Shown here: one piece after another, positions 1 to 5,123 of the stretch
Layout of the letters: every line of letters starts with the position of its first letter
Position numbering within the stretch: the stretch's first letter is position 1
NCBI GenBank assembly: GCA_027622115.1
Contig: JAQBZS010000634.1
Location: 1 to 5,123, forward strand
Source of the DNA: Planctomycetota bacterium
GTDB taxonomy: Bacteria; Planctomycetota; Planctomycetia; Planctomycetales; Planctomycetaceae
DNA length: 5,123 bases
Direction: 5' to 3'
Translations under genes and position numbers: made by a program
The notes under the pieces: generated by a model
Told to the model about the DNA's origin: nothing
Database searches by the model: none
What the model saw: the letters and a program-made list of their open reading frames with translations, nothing else

Positions 1-58
1 GCCAGACGGTGGTTTTGCGGCACGGCCCCCACCGTCTGGCGACGGTGGCTACGTCTGG
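1..58. repeat. Hairpin-forming repeat cluster with two alternative stems
   Basis: A perfect 12-bp inverted repeat pairs bases 1-12 (GCCAGACGGTGG) with 29-40 (CCACCGTCTGGC) across a 16-base loop. A second stem can form instead between 29-36 (CCACCGTC) and 41-48 (GACGGTGG) with a 4-base loop TGGC. The two share bases 29-36, so they exclude each other. CGTCTGG also recurs at 33-39 and 52-58. There is no T-run after either stem, so a simple intrinsic terminator is not supported. The block is most likely a dispersed intergenic palindrome of the kind common in planctomycete genomes. It is cut by the window edge and may extend to the left. Confidence 0.7.
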
Positions 59-185
59 TCGCGGCTCAGTCGCGTTAAACCGTTCGGCGTGGTTCAACGC
101 CTGCGAGCACCGAGATTGCGTACGCCCGCGGCTAACGGTCAAACAACAAAGCCCCACAATTGGACGCGTGCTGAATTAACAACAC

Positions 186-190
186 GGGAG
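186..190 (+). promoter_or_regulatory. Ribosome-binding site that fixes the start of the large cytochrome gene
   Basis: GGGAG lies 6 bases before the ATG at 197. The frame stays open upstream to a GTG at 89, but the 36 extra residues are Arg/Thr/Pro-rich and would bury the signal peptide. The site together with the signal peptide that begins at 197 selects the inner start. Confidence 0.7.
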
Positions 191-196
191 CGTCAA

Positions 197-3100
197 ATGC
201 AACGGTTCTCCGTCGGACTTGTGCTGGTTTCGATTTCGCTCGCTGCACTCGGATTGCTTCAAATCGCATCTGCAACCGAACCCGCAAAAAGCGTCGCCAA
301 ATTCGTGTCGGTTGAACTCAAGGTTCCGGACGGGTTCACCGTGGAACTTGCCGCTGCTCCTCCGTTGGTGGCGCATCCGACAATGGCCTGCTTCGACGAT
401 CGCGGGCGGCTCTACGTTTCTGAAAACGCCGGTGTCAACTTGTCGGCTGCGGACTTGGAAAAGGAATTGCCCAACTCGGTTCGCATGTTGGAAGACACCG
501 ACGGCAACGGTCGATTTGATCGGTCGACTGTGTTCGCCGACAAGATGACGTTTCCGATGGGCGGGGCTTGGTATCGCGGTTCGCTGTATGTCGCCGCGCC
601 GCCAAACGTCTGGCGATTGCAGGATACGACCGGCGACGGCGTGGCGGATCGCCGCGAGATACTCGTCAACAAGTTCGGCTACACCGGGAACGCGGCTAGC
701 GTGCATGGCTGTTTCGCGGGGCCGGACGGTCGCATCTATTGGTGCGACGGTCGACACGGGCACGAATTCCGTGACAAGGACGGCAAGCTCAAAAGCAAGC
801 GAGCCGGCTCATACATCTTCTCCTGCCGGCCGAACGGTTCCGACGTGCGGATTCATTGCGGCGGCGGCATGGACAACCCTGTCGAAGTGGACTTTACGAA
901 CGAAGGCGACGTCATCGGCACGGTCAATATCTTCTACTCGCGGCCTCGTGTGGACTGCTTGGTGCATTGGCTCCACGGTGGCGCGTACCCGCACTACGAA
1001 CGAGTCCTCGGTGAATTGAAACGCACCGGCGACTTGCTCGGCCCGATTCATCATTTCGGGCATGTCGCGATTTCCGGCACCATGCGATATCGCGGGACGT
1101 CGCTCGACCCGCACTTTCGGAATAATTACTTCGCGACGTTCTTTAATATCGGCAAGGTCGTGCGCTTGGAATTGGAACGTGACCGCTCGTCGTATCGAGT
1201 CACGCAGCGGGAATTCCTGTCCGCCGCCAACCAAGACTTCCATCCCACCGACGTGTTGGAAGATCCCGACGGCAGCCTGCTGGTGGTGGATACCGGCGGT
1301 TGGTTCTATCGCGGCTGTCCGACGTCCCAGGTGGCGAAGCCGGATGTTCTCGGGGCAATTTATCGAATCCGTCGCAAGGGCGCGAAACCGGTCGCCGATC
1401 CGCTTGGCCTGTCGATCAAGTGGGAACAACTCGCGCCTGCGAACGTGGCGAAGTTGCTTGATGATGCTCGTCCGGCCGTGAGCGAACGAGCAATCGTCGA
1501 ATTTGAGCGGCGGGGCTCCAAGTCCGTCGGTCAGTTGGCACTCGTCGCCAAAAGGGGATCGGTCGAGGCGCGTCGCAATGCGGTTTGGGCTTTGACGCGA
1601 ATCGTGGGCGTGTTGACCGCCGAGACACCCGAGATCGCCAAGTTGAGCGGCGCGCCGGGAACGAAACCACTTGCCGCGAATTCGTCGGAGTCCGCAGGCT
1701 TAGCCAACGAGGCATTGGACCGGGCGAGAACGGCCATTCGAGCGGCGCTGGATGATTCCAGCACCAGCGTGCAACAGACGGCTTGTCGCAGTCTCGCCAC
1801 GTATCCCGATGTCGTCGCGCGGCGGAGATTGCAGGTGATCCTCAAGTCGGACGCGTCTGCTGTTCGCCGCGAAGCCGCAACGGCACTCGGACGCATCGGT
1901 GACGCACGGTCGGTGCCCGAGTTGTTGTCCATGGCCGATCGCGACATCGATCGCTCGGAACAACACGCGATCGTGTATGCGTTGATTGAAATCAATAAGC
2001 CACGGCGAACCGCGGAAGGGCTGACATCCGATTCACCCGCAGTTCGACAAGCGGCGCTGATCGCGATCGACCAAATGGACGGCGGCGAACTGACCGCGAA
2101 GCAAGTGGCTCCGTTGCTCGACGAACCACATGACGCGCTCCGCCGCGCCGCCTTGCAAATTGTGCTTCGACATCCAGATTGGGCCGAAGTGGCTGGTCGG
2201 CAGTTGTCGAAGTGGTTGGCTTCCGCAGAATTGCCGACCGCAATCGCCAGCGACTTTCGCAGTCTCGCCGGCGCGTTCATCTCGACGGAATCCGTCCGGG
2301 ATTCGATCGGGAGTGCGTTCACCAGCGACAAGACGTCCGGTCGGCTTCGCAAGCTCTTGCTGGAAACGATTGCCGATGGAAACGGTTTGCCGCTGCAAGC
2401 GAATTGGGAGGCACCGTTAAACGCAGCCCTGGACTCGAAGCAACCGGAAGATCTGCAACTGGCCTTGGCAGCCGTGTCGGCCATCAAGACTGACCGCTTC
2501 AGTGCCCGGTTGAAGCAGTTGGGTGCTGACAGTTCGTTGCCCACAATCACGCGAGTCGCGGCATTCGAAGCGGCCGGCGGCAAGAGTTCGCAAGTCAGTG
2601 ATCCGGCGTTCGAATTGCTGTTGGGAATGCTGATCAAACCGGAATCGACGAGCGATGCCACGCAAGCCGCTCGGACTCTGGGCGGTGCGTCGTTGAGCGC
2701 GGTTCAGTTGTTGAAGCTCGCACCACAGCTCGGCACGGCAGGTTCGATCGAACTGGTGGACCTCATTCGGCCGTTCGGTCGCAACGCCAGTGTCGAAGTG
2801 GGCACGGCGTTTCTGGACGCCATCGAGTCCGCTCGCAGTTTGGGCAGCCTGTCGATGGTATCGGTATCCGAGGTCGTAAAACGCTATCCCGCCGAGTTAC
2901 GACCACGCGCCAATCAGTTCTTGGCCAAGCTCAAACAGCAGGACGATCAGCAGATCGCTCAAATCGACGTGTTACTCCCGTTGTTGAAAACGGGTGATGC
3001 CAAACGTGGCGAAGACGTTTTCTTTAGCAAAATGTCTAAGTGTGCAACGTGTCATAAGGTCGGCAGTCGAGGCGAGCGCATCGGCCCCGATCTGTCGACG

Positions 3101-3409
3101 ATCGGCGCGAATCGGTCGCCACATGCCTTGTTGGAATCGATCGTGCTGCCGTCGGCCAGTCTGGTTCGGGAATACAAACCGTTCACGATCGTCACAACCG
3201 CTGGCAAGTCATATTCGGGCCTAATCGCCCGTGAAACAGCCGACACGGTTTACGTGCAGCCGGCCACCGGACAACCCGTGGCGATACCTCGCGACGAGAT
3301 CGATGAACTCACGCCGAGCACCGTGTCGATCATGCCGAATGGACTCGAAAAGTCACTGACCAAACAGCAACTCGCGGACGTGATTGCCTGGCTCTCAACC
3401 TTGAAGTGA
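197..3409 (+). CDS. Secreted PVC-type dehydrogenase/heme-binding protein (propeller, HEAT-like, cytochrome c)
   Basis: The protein has 1070 residues. Residues 1-26 are a Sec signal peptide with a hydrophobic core and an A-S-A cleavage site. Residues ~40-430 match the beta-propeller 'membrane-bound dehydrogenase' domain of Pirellula/Verrucomicrobium proteins: the opening V-P-D-G-F-T-V-E-L, two Asp-rich calcium-type loops (D100-T-D-G-N-G-R-F-D108 and D143-T-T-G-D-G-V-A-D151), and the block F-H-P-T-D-V-L-E-D-P-D-G. Residues ~445-800 are Ala/Leu-rich helical repeats of HEAT type. Residues ~932-1070 are the PVC heme-binding domain: G-D-A-K-R-G, heme site C949-A-T-C952-H953, G-P-D-L-S-T-I-G, and the likely axial ligand M1046 in M-P-N-G-L. 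All key residues are present and the frame is intact. The fold suggests periplasmic electron acceptance from sugar or alcohol oxidation; the substrate is unknown. The start is set by GGGAG 6 bases upstream. Confidence 0.93.
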   Translation: MQRFSVGLVLVSISLAALGLLQIASATEPAKSVAKFVSVELKVPDGFTVELAAAPPLVAHPTMACFDDRGRLYVSENAGVNLSAADLEKELPNSVRMLEDTDGNGRFDRSTVFADKMTFPMGGAWYRGSLYVAAPPNVWRLQDTTGDGVADRREILVNKFGYTGNAASVHGCFAGPDGRIYWCDGRHGHEFRDKDGKLKSKRAGSYIFSCRPNGSDVRIHCGGGMDNPVEVDFTNEGDVIGTVNIFYSRPRVDCLVHWLHGGAYPHYERVLGELKRTGDLLGPIHHFGHVAISGTMRYRGTSLDPHFRNNYFATFFNIGKVVRLELERDRSSYRVTQREFLSAANQDFHPTDVLEDPDGSLLVVDTGGWFYRGCPTSQVAKPDVLGAIYRIRRKGAKPVADPLGLSIKWEQLAPANVAKLLDDARPAVSERAIVEFERRGSKSVGQLALVAKRGSVEARRNAVWALTRIVGVLTAETPEIAKLSGAPGTKPLAANSSESAGLANEALDRARTAIRAALDDSSTSVQQTACRSLATYPDVVARRRLQVILKSDASAVRREAATALGRIGDARSVPELLSMADRDIDRSEQHAIVYALIEINKPRRTAEGLTSDSPAVRQAALIAIDQMDGGELTAKQVAPLLDEPHDALRRAALQIVLRHPDWAEVAGRQLSKWLASAELPTAIASDFRSLAGAFISTESVRDSIGSAFTSDKTSGRLRKLLLETIADGNGLPLQANWEAPLNAALDSKQPEDLQLALAAVSAIKTDRFSARLKQLGADSSLPTITRVAAFEAAGGKSSQVSDPAFELLLGMLIKPESTSDATQAARTLGGASLSAVQLLKLAPQLGTAGSIELVDLIRPFGRNASVEVGTAFLDAIESARSLGSLSMVSVSEVVKRYPAELRPRANQFLAKLKQQDDQQIAQIDVLLPLLKTGDAKRGEDVFFSKMSKCATCHKVGSRGERIGPDLSTIGANRSPHALLESIVLPSASLVREYKPFTIVTTAGKSYSGLIARETADTVYVQPATGQPVAIPRDEIDELTPSTVSIMPNGLEKSLTKQQLADVIAWLSTLK

Positions 3410-3412
3410 CGA

Positions 3413-3448
3413 CACTTTTCATTTTGCACTTTTCATTCTTCATTTTCC
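3413..3448. repeat. Short AT-rich tandem repeat, 14-base period
   Basis: CACTTTTCATT occurs at 3413-3423 and again at 3427-3437, a 14-base period, followed by a shortened unit CATTTTCC at 3441-3448. The tract begins 4 bases after the stop of the large gene and stands out against GC-rich surroundings. It has no stem of its own, so I do not call it a terminator. It may mark slipped replication or a dispersed low-complexity spacer. Confidence 0.6.
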
Positions 3449-3497
3449 AATGAGGCCACGCTCCCCAATCTTGTCTCTCGAACTGGAAGACTCTCAT

Positions 3498-3590
3498 ATG
3501 CCCCATTCACACACATCGCGACGCGAGTTCTTAAAGTCGAGCGGCGGCATGGTACTCGCCGGATCCGCCCCTGCGATCCTGATCGCCTGA
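3498..3590 (+). pseudogene. 5' remnant of a Tat-exported protein, probably an oxidoreductase
   Basis: The ORF has 30 codons and consists only of a twin-arginine signal peptide. It has S7-R8-R9-E-F-L-K13, a Gly/Ala/Leu-rich hydrophobic stretch (residues 16-29) and an S-A-P-A-I-L run like that found in planctomycete Gfo/Idh/MocA-type oxidoreductases and other Tat-exported enzymes. GGAAG at 3485-3489 sits 8 bases before the ATG, so translation signals are intact. The frame ends in TGA at 3588-3590, where a mature domain of several hundred residues would normally follow. I see no continuation in the bases up to the palindrome at 3614. The position 88 bases after the cytochrome gene on the same strand suggests a former partner gene. 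Which enzyme family it belonged to is inference. Confidence 0.7.
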
Positions 3591-3603
3591 AATTCACTCC
3601 TTG

Positions 3604-3636
3604 TCAGCCAAGCGGTGGGCGATGCCCACCCTACGC
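3604..3636. repeat. GC-rich palindromic intergenic repeat at the junction of two gene fragments
   Basis: GGTGGGC (3614-3620) and GCCCACC (3624-3630) form a perfect 7-bp stem around the loop GAT. The stretch just before it, GCCAAGCGGTGG (3607-3618), matches 10 of 12 bases of GCCAGACGGTGG at bases 1-12, which suggests that the two belong to related repeat families. Similar 'GGTGGGC-GCCCACC' palindromes are dispersed between genes in planctomycetes and some other bacteria; that is from general knowledge, not measured here. No T-run follows on either strand. Confidence 0.65.
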
Positions 3637-3783
3637 CACTCGATCCAACAGCAGCGGAAGGTGAGACGCAACTGACTCGCCCTCGTTTTGGGACACAACG
3701 GCTGCGAAGCTGTGACTCTCGATGAAGTCGTGCAGCGTGATCTGGTTCGTTTCAGCAAAGCTCGTCGGAATGTCGATGTGAAG
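3631..3783 (-). pseudogene. 5' remnant of a PaiB-like FMN-binding regulator gene
   Basis: Read leftwards from 3777, the frame gives I-D-I-P-T-S-F-A-E-T, then H-D-F-I-E-S-H-S-F-A-A-V-V-S-Q and finally A-S-H-L-P-L-L-L-D-R, before TAG at 3633-3631. This is the N-terminal signature of the PaiB / FMN-binding split-barrel family (M-Y-I-P..., ...H-L-P-L-L-L...), normally about 200 residues. Only about 48 remain. The stop lies in the palindromic repeat, beyond which the family sequence is lost. No ATG, GTG or TTG stands where the family starts: the candidate codons are ATC (3777) or CTT (3783), although an AAAGGA site at 3794-3789 is still present. The nearest legal in-frame start is TTG at 3807. It lies 24 bases past the cupin-like gene on the same strand and was probably its operon partner. 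The family call is firm; loss of function is very likely. Confidence 0.8.
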
Positions 3784-3807
3784 TCCGGTCCTTTCTGCTT
3801 GAGCCAA

Positions 3808-4359
3808 TCACTCGTTCGCTGCGGTCATGTCGGCGTATCGTCGCTGGCACATCACGGCGGCATTCTCGGTGTCTGGCCGTTCTTCGATTAGTTCGTGTTC
3901 GGGAACGGTATGGAACGAAACGACGATCCAGTTCGACTTCCCGACGACCGCTTCGTGCCAGACGTTCGGTGGAATCGAGATCCATCGCTGCTGAATCGAA
4001 ACAAGAGAATCACTGACGAGACGATGCGATTCCCACTCGTCGTTCAGGCTGTTCCGGGTTGGAAAGTCCCCACAGCCCCGATACGACATCATCCGTTGGA
4101 GGCTGTTGGGATGTCGTTCGGCACCGGTCGCCATGTTTGCCCGCAGAATGAACACCCAGCTTGAACGAATCGACGGCGGCAGTTGGACCCCGAAGAAGTC
4201 GAGGGGCACCGACTCCCACGCCATCGCTGCTCCCGTGTCATTGGCCAGCTTGTGCTCAACTCTCGTGACAATCTCGTCGAGCATCAGACGCACGCCATCT
4301 CCACGGAGCATATCGTCGAGGGCTTCAAGCAATGCGGTTTCGGTTTGGTCCATCGGCAT
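3808..4359 (-). CDS. Cupin-like protein of unknown function
   Basis: The protein has 183 residues from ATG 4359. Residues 4-46 are probably helical; the rest reads as a small beta-barrel. Two blocks resemble cupin motifs: G79-A-E-R-H83-P-N-S-L-Q-R89, and R125-W-I-S-I-P-P-N-V-W-H135, followed by N143-W-I-V-V-S-F-H150. H83, Q88 and H135 are candidate metal or ligand contacts, but the classic HxH of motif 1 is missing, so an enzyme activity is not assured. There is no signal peptide, so it is probably cytoplasmic. The ribosome-binding site GAGGAG (4369-4364) overlaps the stop of the upstream acetyltransferase, so the two are co-transcribed. ATG 4353 (spacing 10) is an equally possible start; TTG 4371 is less likely. 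I cannot name the protein; the cupin call rests on motif resemblance only. Confidence 0.75.
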   Translation of the reverse strand: MPMDQTETALLEALDDMLRGDGVRLMLDEIVTRVEHKLANDTGAAMAWESVPLDFFGVQLPPSIRSSWVFILRANMATGAERHPNSLQRMMSYRGCGDFPTRNSLNDEWESHRLVSDSLVSIQQRWISIPPNVWHEAVVGKSNWIVVSFHTVPEHELIEERPDTENAAVMCQRRYADMTAANE

Positions 4360-4363
4360 CGCA

Positions 4364-4369
4364 CTCCTC
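4364..4369 (-). promoter_or_regulatory. Ribosome-binding site of the cupin-like gene, inside the acetyltransferase stop
   Basis: GAGGAG on the minus strand spans the last two bases of the acetyltransferase stop codon (4370-4368). It is 4 bases before ATG 4359 and 10 before ATG 4353. This arrangement favours translational coupling of the two genes. Confidence 0.6.
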
Positions 4370-4820
4370 AAAGCTCGTAATTGTAATGAAGGAAGGTGTC
4401 ATTTCTGATCCAACCCACTTTCTCATAGAGCGACTGCGCCGATTGGTTATCGACGGCAGTTGACAGCACGAGCCGCTTTGCGCCGTTCTCGGCGGCGAAC
4501 TCAGTCGCCGTTTGCATCAGGCTACTTCCCACTCCGAGTCGTCTCGCCTCTGGTGCCACAAACAGATCGTTGAGAATCCAGATCGGTTGCATCGCCACGG
4601 ACGTAAATGCCGGGTAAAGCTGGGTGAATCCGCACCCGCTGTCTCCATTCAGGGCAAGGAAGATCACCGACTGTTCTTGCACCAGTCGCTCGAAAAGGAA
4701 TTCTCGTGCGCCATCCAAATCAGGAAGTTGCCCGTAAAACTGCCGATAGGCGTCGAACAACGGGGCAGTGATGTCGATGTGCTCAAGTGTGGCTCGAATG
4801 ATGATGGTGTCGTGACTCAT
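4368..4820 (-). CDS. GNAT-family N-acetyltransferase
   Basis: The protein has 150 residues, the usual length for a single-domain GNAT. It would transfer an acetyl group from acetyl-CoA to an amine; the substrate cannot be read from the sequence. Visible landmarks are the N-terminal I-I-I-R-A strand, helix residues 17-30, the strand W81-I-L-N-D-L-F-V88 leading into the acetyl-CoA pyrophosphate loop R93-R-L-G96-V-G98, and the motif B segment with N125, A128, L131-Y132-E and G136-W137. H145-Y146 closes the fold. There is no signal peptide. ATG 4820 is the natural start because the family sequence begins right after it, but it lacks a good ribosome-binding site; a small ORF ends 2 bases upstream. 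The gene leads the cupin-like gene and, in the past, the PaiB fragment. Confidence 0.9.
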   Translation of the reverse strand: MSHDTIIIRATLEHIDITAPLFDAYRQFYGQLPDLDGAREFLFERLVQEQSVIFLALNGDSGCGFTQLYPAFTSVAMQPIWILNDLFVAPEARRLGVGSSLMQTATEFAAENGAKRLVLSTAVDNQSAQSLYEKVGWIRNDTFLHYNYEL

Positions 4821-4822
4821 GT

Positions 4823-4894
4823 CTACAATTCATTTCTGTTGTCAAGAAGTGCCATCCCCGGCGCACCGTCGAAGACACGGGCCGTCGTTGTCAT
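4823..4894 (-). other. Possible 23-residue small ORF, or a displaced gene tail, ahead of the acetyltransferase
   Basis: From ATG 4894 the minus strand reads M-T-T-T-A-R-V-F-D-G-A-P-G-M-A-L-L-D-N-R-N-E-L, stopping with TAG at 4825-4823, 2 bases before the acetyltransferase ATG. The frame stays open further upstream, to a TGA at 5008-5006, and overlaps the end of the partial gene at 4903 in another frame, giving A-G-I-E-D-R-V-T-G-E just before the ATG. It may be a coupling leader, the original tail of the upstream gene shifted out of frame, or chance. No clear ribosome-binding site precedes it. Confidence 0.25.
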
Positions 4895-4902
4895 TTCGCC
4901 AG

Positions 4903-5123
4903 TCACTCTGTCCTCGATTCCTGCTTGATAAGCACTTGATCCCAAGTCAGGCCCTTTGCTTCCAAGATCAGGTTCCATTTCTCTTGAGTCGTCTCGATGA
5001 GATTCTCAGCACGCAGAAACCTTCTAAAGATCCTGAGTTGAATCTCGTGGTACAACGGGAACCGCCCTTCTTGCGACCGCTCAAACACCGTCACTCCGTT
5101 ACACTCGACCTTGAAAACGGCGG
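4903..5123 (-). CDS. C-terminal part of an unrecognised protein, cut by the window edge
   Basis: The frame is open from the right edge to TGA at 4905-4903, leaving 72 visible residues and no start. An internal GTG at 5094 would give 63 residues, but the open reading through the edge with natural-looking sequence (F-K-V-E-C-N-G-V-T-V-F-E-R) favours a longer gene. The visible part is charged and mostly helical, with R-I-F-R-R-F-L and a closing G-L-T-W-D-Q-V-L. There are no membrane segments or catalytic motifs that I recognise. It is co-oriented with the acetyltransferase gene 82 bases downstream. I do not recognise the family. Confidence 0.6.
   Translation of the reverse strand, partial: AVFKVECNGVTVFERSQEGRFPLYHEIQLRIFRRFLRAENLIETTQEKWNLILEAKGLTWDQVLIKQESRTE

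Noticed and set aside
160..180. Sigma-70-type promoter (TTGGAC at 160-165) ahead of the large gene
   Set aside because: No -10 box lies at a suitable distance; the only AT-rich stretch is too close.
89..196. Upstream GTG start adding 36 residues to the large cytochrome protein
   Set aside because: The extension has no ribosome-binding site and would precede a standard signal peptide. ATG 197 has GGGAG at proper spacing.
1531..2661. 376-residue reverse-strand open frame
   Set aside because: It lies fully inside the HEAT-like part of the large gene, is Ser/Arg/Ala-rich low-information sequence, and shows no family motif. It is a shadow of the GC-rich coding strand.
3614..3630. Intrinsic terminator at the palindrome
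   Set aside because: The stem is GC-rich, but no T-run follows on either strand.
3591..3630. Insertion sequence between the two gene fragments
   Set aside because: The gap is about 40 bases, with no transposase coding and no terminal inverted repeats flanked by a target duplication. A palindromic repeat explains it.
3688..3891. 67-residue plus-strand open frame
   Set aside because: It is antisense to the PaiB fragment and the end of the cupin-like gene, both of which have recognisable protein sequence.
4821..4902. Integron attC site between small co-oriented genes
   Set aside because: I looked for paired GTTRRRY/RYYYAAC core sites around the gene boundaries and found none, nor an integrase gene.
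4512..4928. 138-residue plus-strand open frame
   Set aside because: It is antisense to the acetyltransferase, whose acetyl-CoA loop and motif B are clear. No independent motif is seen.

Overview
The window looks like a chromosomal piece from a planctomycete (Pirellula/Rhodopirellula-like; the wider PVC group is possible). The main evidence is a very large exported protein with the build typical of that group: an N-terminal beta-propeller 'membrane-bound dehydrogenase' domain, a HEAT-like middle and a C-terminal PVC-type heme-binding domain with CxxCH. Support comes from a following Tat-signal start (SRREFLK) of the kind found on secreted planctomycete oxidoreductases, and from GC-rich palindromic repeats between genes.

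Layout. Bases 1-196 hold a hairpin-forming repeat cluster and the leader of the large gene. Bases 197-3409 (+) encode the 1070-residue propeller/HEAT/cytochrome c protein. Bases 3410-3807 contain no intact gene. They hold a short AT-rich tandem repeat, the first 30 codons of a Tat-exported protein (+), a palindromic repeat, and on the minus strand the first ~48 codons of a PaiB-type FMN-binding protein. The two fragments converge on the palindrome and both lack their 3' ends, so the stretch reads as a deletion scar. Bases 3808-4820 (-) hold a tight two-gene unit: a GNAT acetyltransferase, then a cupin-like protein whose ribosome-binding site overlaps the acetyltransferase stop. Bases 4903-5123 (-) hold the C-terminal end of an unrecognised protein that runs off the window, with a small alternative-frame ORF between it and the acetyltransferase.

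How the genes relate. The large cytochrome protein is probably periplasmic or envelope-bound and takes electrons from sugar or alcohol oxidation. The Tat start just downstream may be what is left of a partner oxidoreductase. On the other strand, GNAT, cupin-like protein and PaiB fragment probably formed one operon. This recalls the Bacillus paiA-paiB pairing of an acetyltransferase with an FMN-binding protein, although this GNAT is not shown to be PaiA. I see no RNA genes, CRISPR arrays, transposase genes or clear attachment sites. I do not see a convincing new multi-gene system; the most notable part is the double gene truncation around the palindrome.
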